From Gryganskiella cystojenkinii (lineage: Eukaryota; Mortierellomycota; Mortierellomycetes; Mortierellales; Mortierellaceae), in the NCBI GenBank assembly GCA_015852425.1, contig JAAAIG010000123.1:1-61699 (forward strand): a stretch of DNA of 61,699 nt, written 5' to 3'. This document shows, in pieces, positions 49,935 to 58,571 of the stretch. Both the position numbers and the translations under genes were made by a program. Within the stretch, counting starts at the first letter, position 1, and every line of letters begins with the position of its first letter. The notes below the pieces were generated by a model that worked only from the letters and a program-made list of their open reading frames with translations, was not told the DNA's origin and did not search any database.

Positions 49935-50072
49935 TTAACTGCTTTGACCTTTTGGAGGATCAACGGATTTTGGAGGATTGGTCATATTAAGAGGAGCACC
50001 ACAACAATGTTGGGCAAAAAGAGCGCAAACCACCAAGAGGGGAATCACCGTAACGGATTTGAAGAACTGCAT
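49935..50072 (-). CDS. Secreted 45-aa peptide precursor, copy 1
   Basis: Intact 45-aa frame. Residues 1-20 are a signal peptide (MQFFKSVTVIPLLVVCALFA), followed by QHCCG and a short hydrophilic tail containing APLNMTNPPKSVDPPKG. Cleavage after A20 or near G25 would release a peptide of about 20-25 residues rich in Pro and Asn with a Cys pair and one sequon (NMT). Copy 2 (57136-57273) differs at four positions, all within the first 22 residues; the mature part is identical. A TATA box stands 218 bp upstream (50290-50297). The unused in-frame upstream extension (to 50129) lacks hydrophobic character and shortens the signal logic, so the inner ATG was chosen. No family recognised. Confidence 0.7.
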   Translation of the reverse strand: MQFFKSVTVIPLLVVCALFAQHCCGAPLNMTNPPKSVDPPKGQSS

Positions 50073-50289
50073 GTCGGTCGTGAGGGGTCTTGTTGTTTTC
50101 TTGTGTAGAGTTAAAGATAAGGAAAGCACACTATAGTAGAGAGTGAGAGGAAGGTTAGTGTTTCTTCTTATGAAGGCAGTAGGCTAACGATGACAATGTA
50201 GATATAAGTGTACAGAAGGGGATTTCAGTTGGTACCTGCAATGAATTCGTGGAAAGATGAGGAACTCATTTGCATGGAGGTGGACAGGT

Positions 50290-50297
50290 CTTTTATA
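50290..50297 (-). promoter_or_regulatory. TATA box of secreted-peptide gene copy 1
   Basis: TATAAAAG on the minus strand, followed by ACCTGTCC as in copy 2. Its distance to the ATG (218 bp) matches copy 2 (216 bp), which implies a conserved leader, possibly with an intron. Confidence 0.6.
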
Positions 50298-50339
50298 GGC
50301 ATGCCTATAATACTACTCCGTCCTACATGGGGTTGTACC

Positions 50340-50530
50340 GATAATGCTCCAAATTCCCAAATGTCCGCTCCAAAGCCCCAGATCTCTGCTCAGCCGTACA
50401 TGGAGGCTGTGCCTACAATGCTCCAAAAGTCCCAGTTCTCTGCTCACTAGATGGAGGTTGTGCCGAAAATGCTCCAAAGCTCCAATTTCTGCTCAGCCCT
50501 ACATGGAGGCTGTGCTTATAATGCTCCTCA
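50340..50530. repeat. Promoter minisatellite, copy 1
   Basis: Imperfect units of about 50-60 bp built from TACATGGAGGCTGTGCCTAC, AATGCTCCAAA and CTCTGCTCA recur three to four times. They lie between the peptide TATA box (minus) and the TATA box of the rightward gene (50616). The same array, reversed, is at 56700-56890. Confidence 0.8.
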
Positions 50531-50724
50531 ATTGACACCTCACCCGTTTGGTTAGACCGATCGAGACGAATATAATAACAAGTCGCCAGTAAGACCACAT
50601 GGAACTTTCTCTGTGTATAAAAACGATAACTCCATAACACCAGAACAACAACACAGCAAAAAACAAACAAATATTTTCAGTTTCAATTTTCAAGTCCCCA
50701 CTGCCAAACGTCGCATTTTTGTGA

Positions 50725-50910
50725 ATGCGACGCGCAAAAAATCAATATCGCGGATTGGCCACCCTCGCCGACGCCATCAAGATTGTTTCCAAGACCACAG
50801 CTGGGATCGCGACCTCCATGATGGACAAGCTGCTACCAAGATCAAAGCTTTGGAAGAACAGGGATCTGGAATGCACAGTGCAGAGTCACCGTCGACTGAG
50901 GAATGACTGT
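50725..50910 (+). pseudogene. Module partner gene (R protein), copy 1, frameshifted
   Basis: A TATAAAAA box at 50616 precedes the ATG at 50725. The frame reads MRRAKNQYRGLATLADAIKI, VSKTTAGIATSMMDKL and then must shift by one base (near 50832) to give IKALEEQGSGMHSAESPS. Copy 2 (56064-56204, minus) stays in frame at that point (NKFVTEIKA) but shifts later, so the ancestral protein can be inferred as a small helical protein of about 70 residues. The unshifted frame stays open to 51243 but runs through repeat R sequence, so it is not trusted. I do not recognise the family. Confidence 0.45.
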
Positions 50911-51290
50911 TGGGATAGCCCAGCGAGCAAACGTGCCCAGGGGAGCACTCCTGATGAGGAACATGGAAGTAGCGGTGGTGACTCCTCAGACTTTTTCCTG
51001 CGACAAACGAACTGTACTGGACATGACGTGACACCGCCGACGAGAGAGTGCATGCCTCGGACGGAAATATTTACATACGATGGAGTGAAGACGAGGGAAA
51101 AATGTTTTTTAGACGGAGGACGTCGGTCAAACGGCCTAGTGCCTGCCGGACCACATGGAGGTATTGGTAGTTCTTGCCACATGGTCGCGGGATATGTAAC
51201 AACGCATATCTGCACACGAGTACATTACATTGCAGGTAAATAAGGTATCATGACGCATCCGACGAATTCGATGCTGGGAGGAGGGACAGA
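50880..51290 (-). repeat. Dispersed repeat R, copy B (reverse orientation)
   Basis: Contains, on the minus strand, GAATTCGTCGGATGCG, CCGCGACCATGTGGCAAGAA, AAATATTTCCGTCCGAGGCA, GTCATGTCCAGTAC and GACTCTGCACTGTGCATTCC in the order seen in copy C (54770-55314). Confidence 0.65.
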
Positions 51291-51299
51291 GACTTCGAA

Positions 51300-51445
51300 A
51301 CAGACTTTACACAATCGAAGGTGACTCTGCACCGTGCATTCCAGATCCCTGCTCTTCCAAAGACTTGATCTCGGTAGCAGCCTGTCCATCATGGAGGTCG
51401 CGATCCAGCTGTGGTCTTGAAAACAATCTTGATGGCGTTGCCGAG
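51300..51445 (-). pseudogene. Module partner gene (R protein), copy 3 fragment
   Basis: Minus-strand sequence parallels copy 1: AIKIVFKTTAG, ATSMMDR, the same one-base shift, then IKSLEEQGSGMHGAES and a stop. It faces copy 1 head to head across repeat R. The shared frameshift shows copies 1 and 3 derive from one already broken ancestor. Confidence 0.45.
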
Positions 51446-52198
51446 GGTAATCAAACAATAGGCACGTCGTCCAAACGCGGCATTCCTTTTCTACTTTTAC
51501 CCACACAACTCTTTCCCTTCTCCGCCAACCCTTTACCCTGTTCTACATGATCCACCCCCTTCCAGCCCCTGCCACAAGGACGTTTCCTAGAAACGTGGCC
51601 TTGTTCCGTGTTTGCTTGCTTTCGGTCTCGTTACTTGTCGAAGTTGCATGGGCCTTTGCAGAGCTGGCTCACTCTCTTCCCAATAGGGTAGCGGATGCCC
51701 GCTAGACTTAGTGTCTCCACGATGACTGAATCTTTAAACAAGCCTATGGATCTGGAGGTCCCGTTGCTGGGAAAAGATTGGTGTTAAAAATGCTCCATGG
51801 TGCCGTACTGAAGGGTCTGCTTGCCTGATAGTTGCAAGATGTATCTAGCAAGGAGCAATAGGGATGACTGACTGACTCAAATTCTGGCGGAACTCATCCA
51901 GCAAGAAAACATTCGGATCCCTACAATCCAACACTTGTCTCATTCAGTGCAGCTGTGTTGCCAAAGCACTTCTCGAAACGTTTTCTTCGGTAGAGAGAGA
52001 TTCTGCAAAGAAATACATGGAACATCGAAAGAGTTTAATAACCTTTTGAGTATAATATCTCACCCCGAGAAGAAAAGCGGACGAGCTGCGAAGTTTCGCC
52101 GGGGACGAGTTTTACTAATGAAGAGGTGTGAGATTACTTCAATGGATCACAGTAAACGATAAAAAAATAGACAAACAGACAGACCGAAGTTGTTTATA
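51446..52198. other. Intergenic, no gene recognised
   Basis: Only short open frames, none with a recognisable domain. It ends at the TA dinucleotide that flanks the following MITE. Confidence 0.45.
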
Positions 52199-52539
52199 TT
52201 GTGCCTTTCAAAAAATTTGATAGAAAAGGAGCGAAAAATCAAGTTTAGTGATTTTCGAACTCAGTTTTTGATTTTTAAAATCGTTTTTGTTTGCATGGGG
52301 TTTTTGCGAGATTGGCCAGGTTTTTGAGGTTAAGCGCTGGTTAGGCGAGAGGCCAATTGAAGACACTGAAGAATGACTCCTAAAATGATGGTTTTGATAG
52401 TAGCGAACTATCAAAACCATCATTTTTGTCGCCAGGTCTTTCTGACATTTTTTTTAAAATGAAATTTCGGGGACTGTTTCTGTGCCAAAAATTAATTTAG
52501 ACCCGCATTTTTTGCTATCAAAATTTTTGGAAGGCACAA
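52199..52539. mobile_element. TA-flanked MITE (Tc1/mariner-like) with internal hairpin
   Basis: 341 bp bounded by TA on both sides (52197-52198 and 52540-52541). The left end is TTGTGCCTTTCAAAAAATTT; the right end, reverse-complemented, is TTGTGCCTTCCAAAAATTTT. Both continue with GATAG. A perfect 19-bp stem (52382-52400 with 52408-52426, starting AAAATGATGGTTTTGATAG) encloses the 7-nt loop TAGCGAA. No transposase is encoded. TA duplication and short inverted ends are typical of Tc1/mariner-derived elements. Confidence 0.75.
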
Positions 52540-52683
52540 TAATTTATTTATTTTATTTTACTGGCGTATACACAGCCCTTGAGGCTCTCCTACTGGTCTG
52601 CTTCTTCGAATCGCCCTACTTACATGTGCAACACTTCGGTGCATGCTTTGACTCTGGCATCCTTGAAGGCAGACCCATAGAAC

Positions 52684-53264
52684 TCAAGTAGAATTCTCTA
52701 GTAAAAAAAACGCTGCCCAGTAGAAACCTGCCAATATGAGCATTAATGCCCAGTAAAACGCCACCACAGCAGACCTCATCATCATCCGAGGAATAAACTG
52801 CATCTGGGCAATTTCTTCAGAAAGGCTTACAGAGTAAGGAATCACAATATCAAGGACCCTGTCGGGTTGATATATGATTCACTTGGGCAATATTCTATAA
52901 AGGCAAAAATGGAAAAGAGGATGTCAATGCAAAAGAAAAAAAAAAAAAAAAAAAAAAGACAGAGATACACTTTTCGCTCCTGTCGCTCAACAAATAAAAC
53001 CCCATTGACCAAAATTTCCCCTTACATGTCCAAGGCTGAGTTGTGCGCGAATGAAATCATAGTGCCATTTAAGCTATCCTCAGCTCGTTCGGCTTTCTTG
53101 ATCACAGTTTCAACGTCATGCCAGAGAATGAAATATTGTCCTGTGGCGGAATCTTTGTGGGCTTGAATCTTGTATGTTGGATTTTTGTCTGGAGGGGATG
53201 AAGTACATCGTGGTGCAAGCCGGATGGATTGAACAGGGTTTCCGTCGAGGAGTCCGTCCGTCAT
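52684..53264 (-). CDS. Short protein of an unnamed fungal family, apparently truncated, with hydrophobic C-terminus
   Basis: The ATG at 53264 opens MTDGLLDGNPVQSIRLAPRC, then YKIQAHKDSATGQYFILWHD and a helix (VETVIKKAERAEDSLNG). This reads like the N-terminal module of larger fungal proteins. Exon 1 (53026-53264) ends at a good donor (GTAAGG). The best in-frame acceptor gives exon 2 (52684-52858), starting MVLDIVIPYSVSLSEEIAQM and ending with a hydrophobic helix (VVAFYWALMLILAGFYWAAF). The product would be 137 aa. The intron contains a 22-A run. The exon 2 join is plausible but not certain, and a real family member would be expected to be much longer, so this may be a decaying copy. Confidence 0.4.
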
Positions 53265-53749
53265 TTTTCTTTTCTCTCTTTTGATAAAGGGGATTAGAGA
53301 GAAAGAGTAGAAAACACGAGGATGAGGAAAGATTGGGCCAGAAGGAAGGAAGACAGAGCTACAGGAAAGAGGAGAGGGAAAGAAGTTCACAGGAAAGCGA
53401 AAAGAGAAAAGTGGGCCAGAGGGAATTTTGGGCTGTGTGCGGGCGCGGGACGGAGAAACATGGGCCGCGTTCCTTTTTAAATTTTTTTGCTGCCACCACC
53501 AGTGACACCTCCTGTTGTACTATTGTGGCCAAACGAAACGATCGAGGCATGTCCCGACTTGGCTGTACTGCCTGCATTCCCCCCACACAAACACTTCAAT
53601 TGACCGGCACAGCCTGTCCCCCACAAGATATCATAAATAGACACTTGACCCCATCTTAGTTTACTTCTTAACCGAGCAACTCGAATATATACCCTTTGCC
53701 ACCTTGACCCCTGTTCCCCTCTTTACACATACATATACAGTATATTTTT

Positions 53750-53995
53750 TTAAGCAAAGCCCCTGTGAGTGAGATGTATTGTACTCTGTGTGCAGGAGCT
53801 TGGTGGTGCCAGATGTGCGAGACAGAGTACAAGACTGCCTGGTGATCGGCTTCTAACCAGCTTGTGTCAGCTAAGCGTACATTGCGACGTTGATTTTTGA
53901 TCCTTCGGGATGTCGGCCCTTCTACTCTCCTCCTTGCAGAAGAATTCCAGGGCGCGTCGTCGATGCTTTGTTCAAAGGTAAGAGTTTTCATTTCA
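53750..53995 (+). repeat. Dispersed repeat R, copy D (5' part)
   Basis: Starts TTAAGCAAAGCCCCTGTG (compare copy A), has AAGACTGCCTGGTGATCGGC, then AGCTTGTGTCAGCTAAGCGT and a GATCCTTCGGGATGTCGGCC block that matches copy C. Confidence 0.55.
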
Positions 53996-54148
53996 ATTAA
54001 GAGGAACATTCGTCGTGCATTTTTTTGGCATATATCTTTCAGCGACTGAGTGCTCTGTCTTCTATGAGCGATCCTAAACCAGGCTGATAGCTGATAACAC
54101 TTAGGCTTAGATGAGTAGTGAGTCAGGAAAGGATCTGTTTATTTAGCC

Positions 54149-54388
54149 TCATGGGGGTACGGCAGTACGAATATAATTAAGTGCGCTCTGCACCGTGGTA
54201 AACGTTATGGCTTGCCTATCCGGAATTTCGATGCCGAATTCCTCTTCCAAGGCCATTACGATCATGGCGAAATCCACTTCACCGGTCCCAAGGTCTTCAG
54301 CGAGTGATGCATGATTAAAAACGTCTTCTTCCTGGACACCAAGTTGCCGAGCTACAACTTTCTTGACACGCTCCTCAATATCGGACAT
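54149..54388 (-). CDS. Acyl-carrier-protein-like protein lacking the phosphopantetheine serine
   Basis: Intact 79-aa frame. The start [18 protein letters not shown] and the helix [15 protein letters not shown] leave no doubt about the acyl carrier fold (fatty-acid synthesis shuttle; in mitochondria also a subunit of complex I and Fe-S assembly). In normal ACPs the second helix begins D-S-L, where Ser carries 4'-phosphopantetheine. Here the sequence is [17 protein letters not shown] replaces D-S-L, so the prosthetic group cannot attach. Upstream in the same frame a TAG at 54407-54409 separates it from a basic, Ser-rich stretch (see next feature) that looks like a presequence, so this could be a mutated copy of mitochondrial ACP. 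The ORF itself is unbroken. Confidence 0.7.
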   Translation of the reverse strand: MSDIEERVKKVVARQLGVQEEDVFNHASLAEDLGTGEVDFAMIVMALEEEFGIEIPDRQAITFTTVQSALNYIRTAVPP

Positions 54389-54406
54389 GCTGGGTAGATG
54401 ACCAAA

Positions 54407-54660
54407 CTATGCAGAAGCCCCAGTAGGTGAAAGAGCGGTATCTCTTGAGACAGATCTTGCGGCAGTTTCTGCAATGTTTGGAGTATTGTTGAATAGTGAT
54501 GTAACAGGCTGAAAGTCAAGAGGAAAAGGCGAGGAGACAGGGTAAGGACAAAGCCAGTGACTGAGGGTAAAACTTACTAGTGGAGCTTGAAGGAGTTGAT
54601 GAGTAAGGGCGACAGGGAAACGGCTGCACTTTATACGAAAAACGTTGGGAGATTGTTCTG
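54407..54660 (-). pseudogene. Remnant of an ACP mitochondrial presequence, out of use
   Basis: In frame with the ACP-like ORF and upstream of it: FRIKCSRFPVALTHQLLQAP, a good intron (GTAAGT...TTTCAG, about 68 nt, phase 0), then TSLFNNTPNIAETAARSVSR and ALSPTGASA, then TAG. Arg/Ser-rich and acid-poor sequence split by an intron is what a mitochondrial ACP leader would look like. No ATG opens it (an ATA stands at the likely start). With the stop, the targeting part is detached from the ACP domain. Confidence 0.45.
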
Positions 54661-54769
54661 TAGGAGTTGATGCAGGAATATTAAGTTTGTTTGTGTTAGT
54701 GCACTCAAGGTTTTGTTTGTCCAATCAGGGTTACACGAAGAAAGAGACGCCTGTACGTCGAAGAGGCTT

Positions 54770-55314
54770 GTATGTAGTCACGCAATGGCCATGCAAAAAT
54801 AGATTTTTCACTTAGGGGACAATTGTTTATAACTCGCTTGTGGCAGCCAAGCGTCCCCAGCCACGTTGCTTTTGATCCTTCGACGTCTGCTCTTTCTCCT
54901 CCCAGCGTCGAATTCGTCGGACGTGTTGTGATGCTTTGTTCACCTGCACTGTACTGTACGCGTGTGCAGATGTCAACTGTTACATATCCCACGGCCATGT
55001 GACAAGAACGATCTATATCTCCATGTGGCCATGCTGGCACCAGGCCATTTGACCAAACGTCCTCCGTCTAAAAACCATTTTTCCCTTGTCGTCGTTCCCT
55101 CGTATGTAAATATTTCTGTCCGAGGCATGCACTCTCTCATCGGCGGTGTCACAGATCGTTGTCATGTCCAGTACCGGTTGTTTATCGCAAGAAAAAGTCT
55201 AAGGCGCTACTACCGCTACTTCCATGTTTCCCATCATGGGTGCTCCCCTGGGCACGTTTGCTCACCGTGGTTCTCCCAACAACAGGCTTTTCCCAGTTGG
55301 CGATGACTCTGCAC
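54770..55314 (+). repeat. Dispersed repeat R, copy C (most complete)
   Basis: Contains in order CTTGTGGCAGCCAAGCGTCC, GAATTCGTCGGACGTG, CATATCCCACGGCCATGTGA, TAAATATTTCTGTCCGAGGC, GTCATGTCCAGTACCGG and GGGCACGTTTGCTCACCG, and stops at GACTCTGCAC (55305-55314). The continuation of the repeat is found at 56064, beyond the inserted element. The reverse strand of its last 100 bp carries the end of partner gene copy 2. Confidence 0.65.
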
Positions 55315-56063
55315 GAAAAAAGGAATATACAGGTACTACCTGTATTTTCAATATACAGGTACTACCTGTATTTTCCACCCTGAATATACAGACCGACCCA
55401 ACGTATTTTTGGTAATATCTTCTCCTGACGTCTTATGAGCAGACCAAACGCATACTTACCTTGTCTCTCAGGTTGGACACTATGTCTGTTGCAAAGGACG
55501 GTACTTGGTCTTCAATACTGAGGACGTAATCAACGACTTCGTGCACGGAGAAAATACAGACCCCCTGTATATTCCGCCAGGAAAATACAGACCACCTGTA
55601 TTTTGTACCCCGAATATACAGACCACACCTACCTGTATATTCCCTTGAATATACAGGTATATCTCAATCATCGCAGCTGTAAGAATGAAGATGCATTCCT
55701 CCTTCGCCTTGTCAATGGTATCAACTCTATCTCTTTATTTCATTCTCTCTCGTCATTCATTGTCATCCTATGACTCCAGTGCTTTCTTCTTTGTCTGCCA
55801 TGGTATCACGATGGGACGCATTGTACCTGTGTTGACGCATTTTACTTGTGTAGAAAATTTGTATATTAAGATGTTTCCAAGGGTGCAGTTGAGAACAGAA
55901 GCCTGAGTCAACCGTTGGAGGGATGTTGGGATGCGTGGTGGTGATGATATTTGTCGAAGTGTGTTATCCATAACATACCCCTGTATACCTGTATTTTCAA
56001 GGGAATATACAGGCACTACCTGTATATTGAAAATACAGGTACTACCTGTATATTCCCTAGTCC
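55315..56063. mobile_element. 749-bp non-autonomous element with 10-bp target-site duplication (Mutator-like)
   Basis: GACTCTGCAC occurs at 55305-55314 and again at 56064-56073, and joining the flanks restores the uninterrupted repeat R as seen in copy B. The ends are inverted repeats: GGAATATACAGGTACTACCT on the left and, reversed, GGAATATACAGGTAGTACCT on the right, continuing with TGTATTTTCAATATACAGGTA. The ends and the centre (55550-55670) consist of nested short palindromes of AATATACAG...CTGTATATT. No transposase is encoded. A 9-11 bp duplication with long inverted ends is typical of Mutator-like elements. Confidence 0.8.
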
Positions 56064-56204
56064 GACTCTGCACTGTGCATTCCAGATCCCCGTTACTCCA
56101 AAGGCTTTGATTTCGGTAACAAACTTGTTCCCCATGGAGGTCGCGATCACAGCCGTGGTCTTGAAAGCAATCTTGATAGCGTCGCCGAGACCAATCCGTG
56201 GCAT
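56064..56204 (-). pseudogene. Module partner gene (R protein), copy 2, frameshifted and disrupted by insertion
   Basis: The minus-strand ATG at 56204 reads MPRIGLGDAIKIAFKTTAVI and ATSMGNKFVTEIKA. A one-base insertion then changes frame before the GIWNAQC stretch, which aligns to SGMHSAES of copy 1. The remainder of the gene continues beyond the inserted element in repeat R copy C. About 380 bp of foreign sequence (56210-56590) separates this start from the promoter block, so the copy is dead. Confidence 0.45.
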
Positions 56205-56699
56205 TTCATAAAAAAATTTGCAGATGGAATAGCCCCGCTCCTTTCTTAAAATTCGCTTATGAGTTGATTCTCGTCAAAAGTGCTTCTCAAAATCAAAAGA
56301 CAAGTTCGCGGCGGGAGAGGTGTTTTTCTTTGTGGAGTTCGAGGACTGCTTTGTACTACTGGAAAAGTTGTGGCCGCGAACTGTTGAGTGTTCTCTGTGC
56401 AGACCAGCAATGTTCTCTGTGCAGACCAGCAAAAATTTCCTCGTACAAAGAAAGTTAGCAAAAAGGCTGTCCTCGAGTTCCACAAAGGAAGACACCGCGA
56501 ATTCGACTTGGGATTTTTGGGCTGAGGTGATTCTCGAATACCAATGGCTGGTGTAACTCGAGAATGCTAAGAGGCGGCGTTTGACGGTCGGGACCAGATT
56601 TTTTTTGTTCTGCTGTTGTTATGGTGTGATGGAGTTATGGTTTTATTTACACTTGTTATATTGTATTCGTCTCGATCTGTCAACCAGATGGATGAAGCG

Positions 56700-56890
56700 T
56701 CAATTGAGGAGCATTATCGCACAGCCTCCATGTAGGGCCGAGCAGAGATCTGGAGCTTTGGAGCATTATCGGCACCTCCATGTATTGAGCAGAAATCTGG
56801 GGCTTTGGAGCGTTGTAGGCACAGCCTCCACGTACAGGTGAGCAGAGATCTTGGGTTTTGGAGCATTGTAAGAACAACCTCCATGTAAGT
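56700..56890. repeat. Promoter minisatellite, copy 2
   Basis: Three to four imperfect units of GGAGCATTGTAGGCACAGCC, TCCATGTA and GAGCAGAGATCT, the reverse complement of the array at 50340-50530. Unit order and spacing differ slightly between arms, so the array has evolved since duplication. Confidence 0.8.
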
Positions 56891-56912
56891 CTGAGAAGCA
56901 CTTAAGCGTACC

Positions 56913-56920
56913 TATAAAAG
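56913..56920 (+). promoter_or_regulatory. TATA box of secreted-peptide gene copy 2
   Basis: TATAAAAG followed by ACCTGTCC, 216 bp before the ATG at 57136. The leader between could hold an intron (GTACCA near 56971 to CTATAG near 57087). Confidence 0.6.
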
Positions 56921-57135
56921 ACCTGTCCCCGCCAAGCAATGAGCTCCTCATCTTTCCTCGAATTCATTGCAGGTACCAACTGAAATCCCCTTCTGTACTC
57001 TTATATCTACATTGTCATCGTTAGCTAACTACCTATTATATGATACATAAGAAGAAACACTAACCTTCTCCTCGCTCCCTACTATAGCGTATTATTCCTA
57101 TCTTTTAACTCTACACAAGACCCCTCACGACCGAC

Positions 57136-57273
57136 ATGCAGTTCCTCAAATCCGTTATAGTGATTCCCTTCTTGGTGGTTTGCGCTCTTTTCGCCCAAAA
57201 TTGTTGTGGCGCACCTCTTAATATGACCAATCCCCCAAAATCCGTTGACCCTCCAAAAGGTCAAAGCAGTTAA
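57136..57273 (+). CDS. Secreted 45-aa peptide precursor, copy 2
   Basis: Intact 45-aa frame, near-identical to copy 1. The signal region MQFLKSVIVIPFLVVCALFA is followed by QNCCG and the same tail (starting APLNMTNPPKS). Changes relative to copy 1 are F4L, T8I, L12F and H22N, so substitutions are confined to the signal region and its edge. The promoter (TATA, leader, minisatellite) is conserved as well. Function unknown; a peptide signal, effector or self-recognition factor are possible classes, without direct evidence. Confidence 0.7.
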   Translation: MQFLKSVIVIPFLVVCALFAQNCCGAPLNMTNPPKSVDPPKGQSS

Positions 57274-57476
57274 ACTGCAGCCATCAAAAAATCACTGTAT
57301 ATACCTTAAGCAGCGAGAAAAACACAAGACAATCGCCCCAAGCAAATACGAATGAAAAAAATAAAATGTAATATTAGTAACTTAAACCCGATTCGATTCC
57401 TAAGTCCTGGGCTTTTGCAACAACGATCACCGGTCACCCTTGCACCGTCGTCGTCGTCGTCGTCGTCGTTTTTTTA
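57274..57476. other. 3' flank of the peptide gene and a TCG microsatellite
   Basis: The duplicated flank ends near 57400. A (CGT)n tract of about eight units lies at 57447-57470, followed by a T-run and an AG that could act as a splice acceptor for the following gene relic. Confidence 0.5.
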
Positions 57477-58417
57477 GCGTTTTGTCTGCCACCAAAAGCA
57501 CCTTTGCACTGACGAGCGAGTGCTGAAAAAATGCTTCGGACAGAAATATGAAAAGAAGGGGAGGAGAGGACGTCTGTTAATTGCCGCGGTAGAGGTTATG
57601 AACTTGCCATGGTCTCGTCGGCTCTGTATCTTGCCGTCGGAACATGTTGAACCAAGGCATCTGAGGACAGTATGACCCCTAAGGATGACGAAAGAGACAA
57701 GGACGAGGAGGAGGATGGGTGCGCCTACCGCGATGAGTCCACCCGTGAAAATGACGAAGACAATAGCCAGGTTCACGGATGGGAAGATATCCGCAAGTAA
57801 GTAACAGAAGATCGGGCAGATCAGCAGGAACAAAGTGATTGGGACCCTGATGGCAATCAAGGGTCAACTCCTTAGACAAACATAAGCACTCCTACGAGTT
57901 CGATCCCAAGCTCAGGTCAAGGTCCTTTCAAGAGTCTGAATCGGGCTTGTCTTCCGAGTCCAGCAGGAATGATAAGCTTGATATAAATCCGGATAATGAT
58001 AGCGAGGTTATACAACATGATGAATCGCGTGACGATGATGTGGTCCAACCGAAAGAGCCCGTCGCCAGCAAAGCCCTACATGGCGAAGGATTCAAGACTT
58101 TCCGCACAGAGAAGAGAAAGCACTGACGTACCTCTAACAGTGATAGCGAAGAACCGGAAGATTCTATCGGAATTATAGGACTGAAACTCATGTCTACAAC
58201 ACAAGCGTCGAAGAAAGCAGGTTTTGATAACGACGTAACCTCGAGTAGAGCAAGGAGACGCGTTCGAAACGGATCCTCTGATGATGATAATGACAGCGAC
58301 GATAATGGTCCACTGTGGATGACATTTGTAAAAAGAAGAGTTTGCGAAGATATCCGAGCCATCGGCAATCCAAAAACTAAGACGCAAGATGACCACATGC
58401 CAGACAGAGAGAACTAA
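57477..58417 (+). pseudogene. Decayed gene for a hydrophilic, acidic protein
   Basis: Plus-strand pieces read: CTDERVLKKCFGQKYEKKGR and LLIAAVEVMNLPWSRRLCIL in one frame; MTPKDDERDKDEEEDG and NDEDNSQVHGWEDIRK in a second; then SYEFDPKLRSRSFQESESGL, KEPVASKALHGEGF and, after an in-frame TGA near 58124, NSDSEEPEDSIGIIGLK and SSDDDNDSDDNGPLW. The last part runs from an ATG at 58190 to 58417. A GTAAGT at 57797 could be a donor. The consistent acidic and Ser-rich composition argues for one ancestral protein, now broken. I do not recognise the family. The antisense frame with hydrophobic character (57474-57860) is treated as a shadow. Confidence 0.4.
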
Positions 58418-58571
58418 AAAGAGAAGCTGTACCCTGGTGTAAAATTGTCCGTGAGCAATTTCAAAAAGGTGCATTCGCTCATAGAATCGCCATATCTGTT
58501 ATTTCTTCTTTTTTCCTTTTCTTTTTCTCATTTTCAAACTTTCTCACACACGTCCAACAGTCAAAAAAAAA
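58418..58571. other. Promoter/leader of the F-box gene
   Basis: Pyrimidine-rich (TTTCTTCTTTTTTCC near 58500) and directly followed by AAAAAAAAATGAGC at the F-box start. Confidence 0.5.

Larger units (their letters stand above)
49800..50665. repeat. Left arm of a large inverted duplication
   Basis: This segment is the reverse complement, with small differences, of about 56590-57400. Matching landmarks are the peptide gene and its 3' flank (TAATATTACATTTTTATT), its TATA box, the minisatellite promoter, and the GATCGAGACGAATA and GATAACTCCATAACACC blocks beyond it. Roughly 6 kb of repeats separates the arms. Confidence 0.75.
56590..57400. repeat. Right arm of the large inverted duplication
   Basis: Mirror of 49800-50665: GATCGAGACGAATA (reverse strand, near 56670), minisatellite (56700-56890), TATA box (56913), peptide gene (57136-57273) and its 3' flank to ATGTAATATTAGTAACTT. 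Confidence 0.75.

Noticed and set aside
50725..51243. 172-aa uninterrupted frame
   Set aside because: It runs through dispersed repeat R in an order and frame not kept in other copies; only the first 36 codons look like the partner gene.
52376..52430. Hairpin as a transcription terminator
   Set aside because: Eukaryotic context and position at the centre of a TA-flanked MITE explain it better.
57447..57470. TCG tract as a coding Asp/Ser repeat
   Set aside because: It is followed by a T-run and splice-like AG and is not continuous with the frames on either side.
57474..57860. 128-aa minus-strand frame with hydrophobic segments
   Set aside because: The plus strand has more protein-like, acidic coding pieces over the same bases; hydrophobic antisense is expected of acidic codons.
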